Part shown: piece by piece, positions 54,576-62,907 of the stretch | How positions within the stretch are numbered: position 1 is the stretch's first letter | Layout of the letters: every line of letters begins with the position of its first letter | Assembly (NCBI RefSeq): GCF_036346105.1 | Contig: NZ_CP107811.1 | Coordinates: 496,001 to 560,000 of the forward strand | Length of the DNA stretch: 64,000 nucleotides | Direction: 5' to 3' | Origin: Streptomyces sp. NBC_00539 | Lineage (GTDB): Bacteria; Actinomycetota; Actinomycetes; Streptomycetales; Streptomycetaceae | Made by a program: the position numbers and the translations under genes | The notes under the pieces: model-generated | What the model saw: only the letters and a program-made list of their open reading frames with translations | Told to the model about the DNA's origin: nothing | Database searches by the model: none

Positions 54576-56336
54576 ATGAGACCTGAACGCGGCGCAGCCG
54601 TGAGCGCCGGACGCCTGCCCGTATTGCTGTTGCTGCCGGTGCAGGCGGCCCTGATGGTGGGCGTGGGGCTGCTGGTCACCGGGCCGCTCTCCGGCCTGTG
54701 GCCGCTGGCGGCGGAGGACGGCGTCAACCGCGCCCTGGCCGCGCACCGCGGTGGCCCCGCGACGCCCCTCTCCGAGTGGCTGTCCCTGCTGGCCGGCACG
54801 CAGAGCGTGATCGCCCTGACCCTGCTCGCCGTCGTCACCCTCGTGGCCGTGTCGCGGGGCCGGTGGCTGCGGGAGGCCCTCTTCCCCGCCGTGGCCGTCG
54901 CCGCGCAGTCGGCGGTGTTCCTGCTGGTGACCCTGGTCGTGGAACGGCCCCGCCCGGACGTACCGCACCTGGACGCGGCGCCGCCCACCTCCAGTTTTCC
55001 CTCCGGGCACGTCGGGGCGTCGGTGGCGCTGTTCGGGAGCCTGGCCATCCTGGTGGCCGTCCGCCTGCGCGGGACGCGGCGGTGGGTGCGGTACGCGGCG
55101 ATCGCGGTGCTGCTGCTGATCCCGGTGGCCGTGGCGTGCTCCCGGGTGTACCGGGGCATGCACCACCCCTCCGACGTCGTGGGCGGTCTGCTCAACGGGA
55201 CGTGCACCCTGCTGGTCGTGACCCACGCGCTGCTGCTGCCGGCGCGGCCGCGGGCGGTGGGCGCGACCCACGGGGAACGGCTCCCCTGTGCCCGCGCCAC
55301 GGACGAGGACGGCGCGGTGGACGCCGTCCGCGGGCGGCGGGTCGTGGTGGTGCGTCACCCGCACGGCTGCGGCGGGGAGCTGGCCGAGCGGGTGCGGGTC
55401 ATCCTGCGCCGCCACGGTTACGCCGATCAGGTGTGGACCGCGACCTCCGCCGAGGCGCCCGCCGGCGCCCTCGCCCCGCTGGTCGCCGAGGCGGACACCG
55501 GGCTCGTCGTGGCCTGCGGCGGGGACGGCACCGTACGGGCCTGCGCCGACGTGGTGTCCGGGACCGGTATCGCCCTCGCGGTCGTTCCCTGCGGCACCGG
55601 CAACCTGCTCGCGCGCAACCTCCGGCTCCCCTCCGATCCGGCCGCCGCCCTGGAGGCGGCCCTGTCCGGCGGGACCGCCCGGATCGACGTGGGCCGGGTG
55701 CGGGGCGACGGGCTGGAGCCGGCCCGGTTCACCGTCATGGCGGGAGCGGGCTTCGACGCCGCGATGGTGGGGGACGCGTCGGAGCGGGTCAAGGAGCACC
55801 TCGGCTGGGCCGCGTACGTCCTGTCGGCGGTCCGCCACCTCGGGGACCCCCGGATGCGCCTGTCGGTCCGCCTGGACGGGGGCCCGGTACACGAACGCCG
55901 GGCCCGGATGGTCGTCATCGGCAACGTCGGCACGCTACAGGGCGGCCTGCCGCTGCTGCCCGACGCCCGGCCCGACAGCGGGCGCCTGGAGGTGGTGCTG
56001 CTGGACCCCAGGGGCGCCCGCGGCTGGCTCGCCGCGGCGGGGCACCTCGGCTCGCGGATGCTGCCGGGCCGGGCGACGCGGACTCCCGGCGGCCCGCGCG
56101 GGCCGCGGGGCGCGGTGGCCGGCGGGGCGTTGGAGTACTTCAGCGCCGTGCGCGTCGACATCAGCTTCGTGAAGCCGCAGCCGCGCGAGCTCGACGGTGA
56201 CGTCGTCGGCTCCGGGACCCGGCTGACGGCCGAGGTGGAGCCCGGTGCCCTGCGGATCTGTCTGCCGCCCCGGCCGCGGGCCGCCGAGGTGTCTGCGGCC
56301 CCGGCCGAGCAGGCCCCGTTCACCGTCGGCGGCTGA
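54576..56336 (+). CDS. PAP2 phosphatase fused to diacylglycerol/sphingosine-kinase-like domain
   Basis: 586 residues from ATG 54576 (GTG 54600 possible). The N-terminal half has about five membrane segments and PAP2 motifs: VVERPRPD, SSFPSGHVGAS and SRVYRGMHHPSD. The C-terminal half is a DAGK/LCB5-type domain: VVACGGDGTVRACAD, VPCGTGNLLARNL, TVMAGAGFDAAMVGDA. One part would dephosphorylate, the other phosphorylate, a lipid or polyprenyl substrate at the membrane. Fusions of this kind occur in actinobacteria. BrkB-like and PAP2 genes follow. Confidence 0.86.
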   Translation: MRPERGAAVSAGRLPVLLLLPVQAALMVGVGLLVTGPLSGLWPLAAEDGVNRALAAHRGGPATPLSEWLSLLAGTQSVIALTLLAVVTLVAVSRGRWLREALFPAVAVAAQSAVFLLVTLVVERPRPDVPHLDAAPPTSSFPSGHVGASVALFGSLAILVAVRLRGTRRWVRYAAIAVLLLIPVAVACSRVYRGMHHPSDVVGGLLNGTCTLLVVTHALLLPARPRAVGATHGERLPCARATDEDGAVDAVRGRRVVVVRHPHGCGGELAERVRVILRRHGYADQVWTATSAEAPAGALAPLVAEADTGLVVACGGDGTVRACADVVSGTGIALAVVPCGTGNLLARNLRLPSDPAAALEAALSGGTARIDVGRVRGDGLEPARFTVMAGAGFDAAMVGDASERVKEHLGWAAYVLSAVRHLGDPRMRLSVRLDGGPVHERRARMVVIGNVGTLQGGLPLLPDARPDSGRLEVVLLDPRGARGWLAAAGHLGSRMLPGRATRTPGGPRGPRGAVAGGALEYFSAVRVDISFVKPQPRELDGDVVGSGTRLTAEVEPGALRICLPPRPRAAEVSAAPAEQAPFTVGG

Positions 56337-56378
56337 GTTCCGGCCGCGCACGCACCAGTCACACAGGGGGTTACGCAC

Positions 56379-57359
56379 ATGGGCACCGCGACGCGGGTAC
56401 CGCAACGCAGCGAGGTAGCGGCGGTCGAGGCCGAACTGGAGGTGGAGGGCGAGGAACTGTCCGCCGAGGAGGCCTGGTCCGCGCTGCGCCGGTACGGGGG
56501 CTGGAGCCTGGTGCGGGACTCCTTCATCCGGTTCCGGTACGCCGACGGTTTCAGCCACTCCAGGGCCCTGGCGCTCCAGACGGTCCTGTCGATCGTCCCG
56601 CTCGCCATCGCCCTCATCGGCCTGTCCGGTGTACTGCACACCGAGGACGTCGGCCGGATCGCGGAGCTGACGATCCGCCGGCTGGCGAGCGGGCCCAGCC
56701 AGGACGTGGTGGACGACGCTCTGGCGCAGAGCCACCACCGGGCCGGGGACGGCAGCCAGGTCGCCCTCTGGCTCGGCCTGCTCTTCTCAGTGGTGAACGT
56801 GACCACGGCCCTGTGCCAGGTCGAGCGCGGCGCCAACCGCATCTACGGAACGGAACGCGACCGGCCGTTCCTGTTCAAGTACACCCGCGGGCTGGTGATG
56901 TCCCTGCTGGCCGGGCTGCCGCTGGGGCTGAGCTTCGCGGTCACGGTGCTCGGGGCGGAGCTGAGCCGCGCCGTGGCGGAGGTCTACCACCTCGGCCCCG
57001 ACACGATCCGGGTGTGGGACGTGCTGCGCTGGCCGCTGGGCATCCTGCTGGCGATCCTCGCCACCAGCGCCATGTTCCGTCTCTCCCCCCGCCGCACGCA
57101 GCCCGGCTACACCTGGCTGGCGTTCGGCGCCACGGTCTACCTGGTGCTGTGGCTGCTCGCCACCTGGGGCCTGAGCCTGTACGTCGGGGCCAGCGGCTCC
57201 TTCGCCACCGTGTACGGGCCCCTCAGCGCGTTCGTGTCGCTGCTGCTGTGGGCCTACCTCACCTCCATGGCCCTCTTCCTGGGCCTCTCGTTCGCCGCCC
57301 AGTTGGAGGCGGTGCGGGCCGGGGTGAGGGAACCGGTCACCGAGGACCCCGGGGTCTGA
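56379..57359 (+). CDS. YihY/BrkB-family membrane protein (first copy)
   Basis: 326 residues with six membrane segments: family motifs DGFSHSRALALQTVLSIVPLAIALIGLSG at the start, VNVTTALCQVERGANRIYG, and FATVYGPLSAFVSLLLWAYLTSMALFLG at the end. YihY proteins are inner-membrane proteins of unclear function; the RNase BN name is a historical error. It follows the PAP2-DAGK gene by 42 bases and precedes a PAP2 phosphatase by about 50, so they probably form an operon. A second YihY gene is at 60415. Confidence 0.83.
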   Translation: MGTATRVPQRSEVAAVEAELEVEGEELSAEEAWSALRRYGGWSLVRDSFIRFRYADGFSHSRALALQTVLSIVPLAIALIGLSGVLHTEDVGRIAELTIRRLASGPSQDVVDDALAQSHHRAGDGSQVALWLGLLFSVVNVTTALCQVERGANRIYGTERDRPFLFKYTRGLVMSLLAGLPLGLSFAVTVLGAELSRAVAEVYHLGPDTIRVWDVLRWPLGILLAILATSAMFRLSPRRTQPGYTWLAFGATVYLVLWLLATWGLSLYVGASGSFATVYGPLSAFVSLLLWAYLTSMALFLGLSFAAQLEAVRAGVREPVTEDPGV

Positions 57360-57407
57360 GGGGCCCCGGCCGGTCAAGACGCAACTGTGAAAGGAAGCAC
57401 GAGGAAC

Positions 57408-58205
57408 ATGGCACGACGCTCCACCCGCCTGCGGGGACTCGTCACCCGGCTCCTGTCCGGCCGCTCGGGACCCGACGCGCGGTTCGGCGTGCGGCTGGTG
57501 ACGACGGTGACCGCCACCGCGCTGGTGTCCGTGCCCTTCGCGGTCGCCCTGGTGCTCGTGGAGTCCCGGTGGGGGCCCTTGCGCCGGCTCGACCAGGGCG
57601 CGGCCGAGCGGCTCCACCGTGCCGCGCTGGAGCATCCCGCGTGGGTGCGGGTGCTCGACTTCCTCACGCAGGTGGTGTGGGGGCCGCTGACCATGCGGCT
57701 GCTGGTGGCGGCGCTGGTGGTGTGGCTGCTGCTGCGCGGGGCGGTGCGCCTGGCGCTGTGGGCGGCGGTCACCGCGACGGCCGGTGGCCTGCTGGGGGTG
57801 CTGGTGAAGAACGTGGTCGAGCGGACCCGGCCGCATCTGCCCGATCCCGTCGCGCACGCGCCCGGCTTCTCCTTCCCCTCCGGTCACGCCATGACGGCCA
57901 CCACGTCCTGCGCCGTCCTGCTGCTGGCCCTGCTGCCGCTGGTGCCGCGGGCCTGGCGTCCGCTCCCCTGGACCCTCGCGGCGGTTTCCGTGATCGGCGT
58001 CGGCTACACGCGGGTGGCTCTCGGCGTGCACTGGGTCAGCGACGTGGTGGGGGGCTGGCTGCTCGGGCTGGCCGTGGTCACGGCGACCACCCTGGCGTTC
58101 GAGGCCTGGCGGGCGGATGTCGGGCGCACCCGGACCACGCCCGCGCAGGGGCTGGAGCCGGAGATCACGGCCGAGCACCCCGAACCTTGGGCGGGCGCCC
58201 GCTGA
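57408..58205 (+). CDS. PAP2-family membrane phosphatase
   Basis: 265 residues from ATG 57408. About six membrane segments with the PAP2 motifs LVKNVVERTRPHLPD, FSFPSGHAMTAT and GYTRVALGVHWVSDVVGG. It would hydrolyse lipid phosphates such as undecaprenyl pyrophosphate or phosphatidate at the membrane face. The tail is acidic/Pro-rich. GTG 57387 is a possible alternative start. Confidence 0.85.
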   Translation: MARRSTRLRGLVTRLLSGRSGPDARFGVRLVTTVTATALVSVPFAVALVLVESRWGPLRRLDQGAAERLHRAALEHPAWVRVLDFLTQVVWGPLTMRLLVAALVVWLLLRGAVRLALWAAVTATAGGLLGVLVKNVVERTRPHLPDPVAHAPGFSFPSGHAMTATTSCAVLLLALLPLVPRAWRPLPWTLAAVSVIGVGYTRVALGVHWVSDVVGGWLLGLAVVTATTLAFEAWRADVGRTRTTPAQGLEPEITAEHPEPWAGAR

Positions 58206-58358
58206 GCTCGCGACTTCCCCGAAGCCCTGGCCCATACCCCATGACCGGCCCAGGCAATGCGACAAGATCTGGGGACGAGTTCTAGCAGATACGACCCTTC
58301 CCCAAATCGACAACCTGTTCAAGGATCATGGGCGGTCCGGAAGCATTTCATCCGCTTC
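58206..58358 (+). promoter_or_regulatory. AT-richer leader before the flavohaemoprotein gene
   Basis: Compared with neighbours, 58255-58360 is rich in A and T (TCTAGCAGATACGACCCTTC, ATCATG), and no gene is seen. It is likely the promoter for the flavohaemoprotein operon. I see no convincing NsrR-type palindrome. Confidence 0.4.
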
Positions 58359-59711
58359 ATGACCAGGCGCCCCTACCCGATGAGGACTCATGCTCTCCCG
58401 ACACGACATCGCCCCTTCCGACCCGATAGGCAGATCCGTCCGGACAACGAGCGGGGGAGCGCTGGTCTCTTGAGGTTCCGGATCGGCCGTCCCAGCAATC
58501 CGCCCGCCCACCAGCCCACGGAAGGACCGGCGCACCACCGCGCCCCCGCCACTGCGCCGCCCCCGGCCTCCGAAGCGCCCTTGTCGGAGTACGAGATACA
58601 GCTGATCAAGGCTTCGGCGTCGGTGGTCGCCCCCGTGGCCGAAGAGATGACGGTCTACTTCTACGCCGTCCTGTTCGCCCGCTACCCGCAAGTGCGTCCG
58701 CTGTTCCCGCCCGGGATGGACGCCCAGCGCGGTCGCCTCCTGCGCGCGCTCCTGCACATCGTGGACGTGGTCGACGACCCCGCGAACCTCGTCCGCTTCT
58801 GCGGACACCTCGGCCGCGACCACCGCAAGTTCGGCACCCTCGCCGCGCACTTCCCCGCGGTCGGCGAGTGCCTCCTGGACTCTCTCGCCCGCTACGCGGG
58901 CCCGGCCTGGACGCAGGACATCGCCGCCGCGTGGACGAAGGCGTACGGCGTGGTCTCCCAGGTCATGATCAGCGCAGCCGAGGAGGACGAGGCGCTGCGG
59001 CCCGCCGTCTGGCCCGCCACGGTGGTGCACCACCTCCCCCGCGGACACGGCATCGCCGAGATCACCGTGCGCCCCCACCTGCCCTACGCCCACCAGGCCG
59101 GGCAGTACGTGAGCATGGAGACGCCGTGGTGGCCGAAGCTGTGGCGCTACTACTCCCCCGCCAACGCGCCCCGCGCCGACGGCACCCTGACCTTCCACGT
59201 CCGCGCGGTGCCCGGCGGCTCGGTCAGCGAGGCGCTGGTACACCGGGCAGCGGTGGGCGACGTGGTGCGGCTGGGCCCCCCGATGGGCGACATGGTCCTG
59301 GACGCGGCCGTGCACAAGGACCTGCTCTGCGTCGCCGGCGGTACGGGGCTCGCCCCGATCCGCGCCCTCATCGAGGAGGTCGCCCGTCGCGGGGGACGCC
59401 ACCAGGTGGACCTGTTCCTCGGCGCCCGCACCGGCGGCGAAATGTACGGGGTGGACGACATGCTGCGGATGGTCCAGCGGCACCACTGGCTGACCCTGCG
59501 CGGCGCGGTCTCCCACGAAGACATCCCCGGCATCCGGGGATCACTGCCACAGGTGCTGGCCGAGTACGGGCCGTGGTACCAGCACGACGCGTTCCTCAGC
59601 GGACCGGCGGCAATGGTCGCATCCGCCAGCGAAACGCTGACCCGCCACGGTACGTTGCCCGACCGTATCCATCACGACCCGTTCGAGACCCCCGTCCTGT
59701 CCACCCGCTGA
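58359..59711 (+). CDS. Flavohaemoprotein-like globin/FAD/NAD(P) reductase
   Basis: About 450 residues; the start is uncertain (ATG 58359 or 58380). A disordered N-terminal stretch leads to a globin domain (SEYEIQLIKASASVVAPVAEEMTVYFYAVLFARYPQVRPLFPPG; haem ligand His in LGRDHRKFG), then a ferredoxin-reductase-like part with the FAD motif WRYYSPANAP and NAD(P) motif GGTGLAPIRALIEEVA. This matches Hmp-type nitric oxide dioxygenase or actinobacterial flavohaemoglobin. It would detoxify NO at the cost of NAD(P)H. The PNPOx-like gene follows 35 bases later. Confidence 0.85.
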   Translation: MTRRPYPMRTHALPTRHRPFRPDRQIRPDNERGSAGLLRFRIGRPSNPPAHQPTEGPAHHRAPATAPPPASEAPLSEYEIQLIKASASVVAPVAEEMTVYFYAVLFARYPQVRPLFPPGMDAQRGRLLRALLHIVDVVDDPANLVRFCGHLGRDHRKFGTLAAHFPAVGECLLDSLARYAGPAWTQDIAAAWTKAYGVVSQVMISAAEEDEALRPAVWPATVVHHLPRGHGIAEITVRPHLPYAHQAGQYVSMETPWWPKLWRYYSPANAPRADGTLTFHVRAVPGGSVSEALVHRAAVGDVVRLGPPMGDMVLDAAVHKDLLCVAGGTGLAPIRALIEEVARRGGRHQVDLFLGARTGGEMYGVDDMLRMVQRHHWLTLRGAVSHEDIPGIRGSLPQVLAEYGPWYQHDAFLSGPAAMVASASETLTRHGTLPDRIHHDPFETPVLSTR

Positions 59712-59746
59712 ACCTGATCCCCGTTCACTCTCCCAGGAGCAGTCCC

Positions 59747-60364
59747 GTGATCTTCCCTCCACCGTCGTCCGGTTCGGCCGGTGAGCACCGGTTGCAGCAG
59801 CAGCTGGGTACGGCCGAGCGCGCCGCCCGCTTCTACGACCAGCAGGTACGCCCCCACCTGACGGACGAGATGCGGGAGTTCATCGGCTACCAGAGCATGG
59901 TGTTCCTGGCGACCGCCGACTCCCACGGGGAATGCGACGCCAGTTTCCGCGCCGGGCCGCCGGGATTCGTCCACGTCATCGACTACCGGACGCTCGCCTA
60001 CCCCGAGTTCCGCGGGAACGGCGTGCTCGCCAGCGCCGGCAACATGAGCGAGAACCCCCACCTGGGCATGCTCTTCGTGGACTTCACCCACCACCACGTG
60101 GGACTGCACGTCAACGGCGTCGCCCGGCTCTACGACGACGCGGACCTGCGCCGGGTCCATCCCGGCCTGCCCACCGACGTCGCGCCGGGTCGGGGCCCCC
60201 AGCTGTGGGTCCACCTCACGGTCCAGGAGGCGTACATCCACTGCTCGAAGTACATACCCCACCTGGAACCGGCTCCCCGCCCCCTGGGCCACGACCCGGC
60301 CCGGCCCAAGGACGCGGACTACTTCACCAAGCGCCGCACCGCGGTGTGGTCGGGACTTTCCTGA
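59747..60364 (+). CDS. Pyridoxamine 5'-phosphate oxidase-like (FMN-binding) protein
   Basis: 205 residues from GTG 59747, with AGGAG eight bases upstream. LTDEMREFIGYQSMVFLATADSHGECDASFRAGPPGFVHVIDYRTLAYPEFRGNG and LGMLFVDFTHHHVGLHVNGVARL are the split-barrel core of PNPOx-like proteins; the C-terminus has EAYIHCSKYIPHL. The tight spacing with the flavohaemoprotein suggests work on a common substrate, perhaps flavin supply or a NO-stress side reaction; that is inference. Confidence 0.8.
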   Translation: MIFPPPSSGSAGEHRLQQQLGTAERAARFYDQQVRPHLTDEMREFIGYQSMVFLATADSHGECDASFRAGPPGFVHVIDYRTLAYPEFRGNGVLASAGNMSENPHLGMLFVDFTHHHVGLHVNGVARLYDDADLRRVHPGLPTDVAPGRGPQLWVHLTVQEAYIHCSKYIPHLEPAPRPLGHDPARPKDADYFTKRRTAVWSGLS

Positions 60365-60414
60365 CGCGGTGCGCACGGGCGCATGCGCGCGGGCGTGAGG
60401 GGCACGAGCGCGCT

Positions 60415-61287
60415 GTGACATCGACTCTGAGCAGCGAAGGGCGCCGTGGGCGCGCCCCCGCCGCGGCGGTCGCGGCGCGCGCCCGTGGCGCGTTGCGCGG
60501 TACTGCCGTACGGCTCTGGCACGACAACGTGGCGGACTCGGCGGCGGCCCTGACCTATTACGGCCTGCTCGCGCTGCTGCCCGCGCTGGTGGTCGCCGTC
60601 TCCCTGGTGGGGCTGCTCGGGGACCCGACGCGCAAGCGGCTCGTCGCCGAACTCACCTCCTACGCGCCTCCCCAGTCCGCGCAGGTGCTCCAGGACGCGC
60701 TGAACGGCCTGTCGGCGGCGCACACCTCGGTGTGGACGCTGGCGATGGGCGGTGTGGTCAGCGCGCTGTGGTCGGCCTGCAGTTACCTCGCCGTGTTCCG
60801 CCGGGCCCTGCACACCATGCACCGGGTACCCGACACCCGGCCGCCGCTGCGCGCGGCGCACATGCTGCTCATCACCTCCTGCCTGCTCCTGCTCCTCCTC
60901 ATGGCCGGCGCCGTGGGGCTGGTGGCGTCCGGGCCGCTGGCCCACCGGCTCGCCACGGCCGCCGGGGTGGGCGTGGGCAGCCTGACCGTGCTGCGCTGGC
61001 CGGTCCTGCTCGCCGTCGTGACCCTGCTGATCCTGATCCTCTTCCGTACCGGACCGGCCGGCACCCGCGGTACCCGGCGCGGGCTGCCGGGCGGAGTGCT
61101 GGCGGCGGCCCTGTGGCTCGGCGCGTCGCTGGTCTTCACCCTCTACACGCAGCTGAACACCTACGGCCGCCTGTACGGCTCGCTGGCCGGCGTCATCGTC
61201 TTCGTGGTGTGGCTGTGGTTCGCCAACCTCGCACTGCTGGCGGGAGCCCAGTTCAACAGGGAGCTGGCACGGGCCCGCGCGGACTGA
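60415..61287 (+). CDS. YihY/BrkB-family membrane protein (second copy)
   Basis: 290 residues from GTG 60415. Six membrane segments with DNVADSAAALTYYGLLALLPALVVAVSLVGLLG and GRLYGSLAGVIVFVVWLWFANLALLAGAQFNREL, clearer YihY signatures than in the copy at 56379. Family function unknown. It is the second such gene within 5 kb. Confidence 0.85.
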   Translation: MTSTLSSEGRRGRAPAAAVAARARGALRGTAVRLWHDNVADSAAALTYYGLLALLPALVVAVSLVGLLGDPTRKRLVAELTSYAPPQSAQVLQDALNGLSAAHTSVWTLAMGGVVSALWSACSYLAVFRRALHTMHRVPDTRPPLRAAHMLLITSCLLLLLLMAGAVGLVASGPLAHRLATAAGVGVGSLTVLRWPVLLAVVTLLILILFRTGPAGTRGTRRGLPGGVLAAALWLGASLVFTLYTQLNTYGRLYGSLAGVIVFVVWLWFANLALLAGAQFNRELARARAD

Positions 61288-61397
61288 CGGTCCGGGCGGG
61301 GCGGGGGCCGTGGAACCGTCCGGAAACCCGTTCTCGTCGTGCCCGGCCGGACGTACGGTGTTCCGTGATCGTTCCCGGCTGCAGGAAGGCTTGTCCC

Positions 61398-61877
61398 GTG
61401 ACGGAGAAGAGCGCTCCGGCCGAAGTGGTCTCGGATCCGGTCGGCCGGGTCGTCGGTGGCCGGACCGAGGTCCACGACGACGCCTGGGAAGGGGTGTCGG
61501 CGGTGATCCGGCTGGACGGGCGGTTCGGGCCGGAGGCACTCGCAGGACTGGACTCCTTCTCGCACCTGGAGGTCGTCTACCACTTCGACCGGGTCCCGGC
61601 GGAGAAGGTGGAGACCGGGGCCCGGCACCCGCGCGGCAACCCCGACTGGCCGCTGGTCGGCATCTTCGCGCAGCGGGGCAAGAACCGTCCCAACCGGCTC
61701 GGGGTCTCCCGCTGCCGGTTGTTGCGCGTGGACGGGCTCGACGTCCACGTCCGGGGTCTCGACGCGGTGGACGGCACGCCCGTGCTCGACCTCAAGCCCT
61801 ACATGGCCGAGTTCGGCCCCCGGGGCGCCACGAGCCAGCCGGACTGGGCGACCGAGATCATGCGCCGGTACTACTGA
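61398..61877 (+). CDS. TrmO/TsaA-family protein (tRNA m6t6A methyltransferase-like)
   Basis: 159 residues from GTG 61398, with AGGAAGG upstream. The family run SDPVGRVVGGRTEVHDDAWEGVSAVIRLDGRF, FSHLEVVYHFDRV, GARHPRGNPDWPLVGIFAQRGKNRPNRLGVSRC and VLDLKPYMAEFGPRG matches the TrmO (YaeB/TsaA) beta-barrel SAM-binding fold. The enzyme methylates t6A37 in tRNA in E. coli; actinobacterial members are not well tested. The stop lies within a hairpin shared with the convergent gene. Confidence 0.82.
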   Translation: MTEKSAPAEVVSDPVGRVVGGRTEVHDDAWEGVSAVIRLDGRFGPEALAGLDSFSHLEVVYHFDRVPAEKVETGARHPRGNPDWPLVGIFAQRGKNRPNRLGVSRCRLLRVDGLDVHVRGLDAVDGTPVLDLKPYMAEFGPRGATSQPDWATEIMRRYY

Positions 61878-61913
61878 CGGGGCGTGGAACGGGGCTTGGG
61901 ACGGGCCCCGTCA
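61875..61913. terminator. Hairpin carrying both convergent stop codons
   Basis: TGACGGGGC (61875-61883) pairs perfectly with GCCCCGTCA (61905-61913). The first arm begins with the stop of the TrmO-like gene, and the second ends with the stop (on the other strand) of the alpha/beta hydrolase. Likely a compact bidirectional terminator. Confidence 0.65.
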
Positions 61914-62876
61914 GCGGCCGGGGGTGCGTTCCACGACCAGACGGACGGCGGCGGTCGTGAGGTCCGGGTCGTGGAGCTGGACGTAGTGGTCGCTGCCCGT
62001 GGCGAGCAGGTGCGGGGTCTGCGCGGCCAGTGCGACCAGCGACTGCTGGGCCTTGGGCCAGGCGGCCTCCAGCCGGGCCAGGAGTTCCTTGCTCATCGAG
62101 GCGGGCGCCGCGAAGGGCTCCGTCTTGCTGAGGACGGCGAGCGGGACGTCCGGCAGCGGGCCCGCCCGGTCGACGGCCGTCACCGCCCCGTCGATGTCGG
62201 CCTGCTCGAACGCCGGATCGTCGTCGTAGGGGGTGCCCGGGTGGCGCAACGCGTCCACGTACGGGGACCAGGCCGCGCCGAGGTCCCTCCTGAGCGCCGG
62301 GGCGAGCGCGTCGACGAGCACGAGGCCGCGGGTCCGGTCCGGGTGCTGCTTCGCGTACAGCAGGGTGATCAGGCCGCCGTAGGAGTGGCCGACCAGTACG
62401 TACGGTCCCGGCACCTTGCCCGCGGTCAGGGTCCGGTCGAGGTCCCGCACGACGGCGGGCAGCTCACGGGTGCCGGTCACCGGGCTGCTGCGGGTGGTGA
62501 GGGCCGGCGGATCGGTGTAGCGCAGGGTGCCGGGCCGGTCGTACACGCAGACCCTGGTGAACGCGGCCACGCCCGGGAAGACGGCCGGCGCCTTGGGCAC
62601 GGGCGGCTCGGTGTCGGTGAGGGTCCAGCTGTCGGACGACTCGTGCAGGCCTGCCACCAGGACGACGGTCGGCGCGCCGCGGCCCCGGCAGTGCAGGTAC
62701 ACCGTGCGCCCGCCGCCGAGGTCCACGTGCTGGACGCTGTCACCGCCGTCGGCGGAAGGCGCGGGAGCCGGAAGGCGGGCGGTGACCGGAAGGCGGGCGA
62801 TGGCCGGCGGCCCCGCGCAGAGCGTCAGCACCGCGGTGACCGCCGCCAGCACGGCGGCACGGGGGCGTCGGCGCAT
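61911..62876 (-). CDS. Secreted alpha/beta hydrolase
   Basis: 321 residues. A signal peptide (MRRRPRAAVLAAVTAVLTLCAGPPAIA) is present. The nucleophile is in VLVGHSYGGLITLL, an oxyanion region in VVLVAGLHESSDSW, an acid near VDALAP or later, and the His in GSDHYVQLHDP. It is an extracellular esterase or lipase-type hydrolase of unknown substrate. It lies downstream of the FAD monooxygenase on the same strand, with 31 bases between them. Confidence 0.82.
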   Translation of the reverse strand: MRRRPRAAVLAAVTAVLTLCAGPPAIARLPVTARLPAPAPSADGGDSVQHVDLGGGRTVYLHCRGRGAPTVVLVAGLHESSDSWTLTDTEPPVPKAPAVFPGVAAFTRVCVYDRPGTLRYTDPPALTTRSSPVTGTRELPAVVRDLDRTLTAGKVPGPYVLVGHSYGGLITLLYAKQHPDRTRGLVLVDALAPALRRDLGAAWSPYVDALRHPGTPYDDDPAFEQADIDGAVTAVDRAGPLPDVPLAVLSKTEPFAAPASMSKELLARLEAAWPKAQQSLVALAAQTPHLLATGSDHYVQLHDPDLTTAAVRLVVERTPGR

Positions 62877-62907
62877 GTGCGGGGCCTCCTTCCGGCCGGT
62901 CCGGCGG

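Noticed and set aside
58206-58358. NsrR-type palindrome before the flavohaemoprotein
   Set aside because: The region is AT-richer, but no convincing palindrome of that type could be read.
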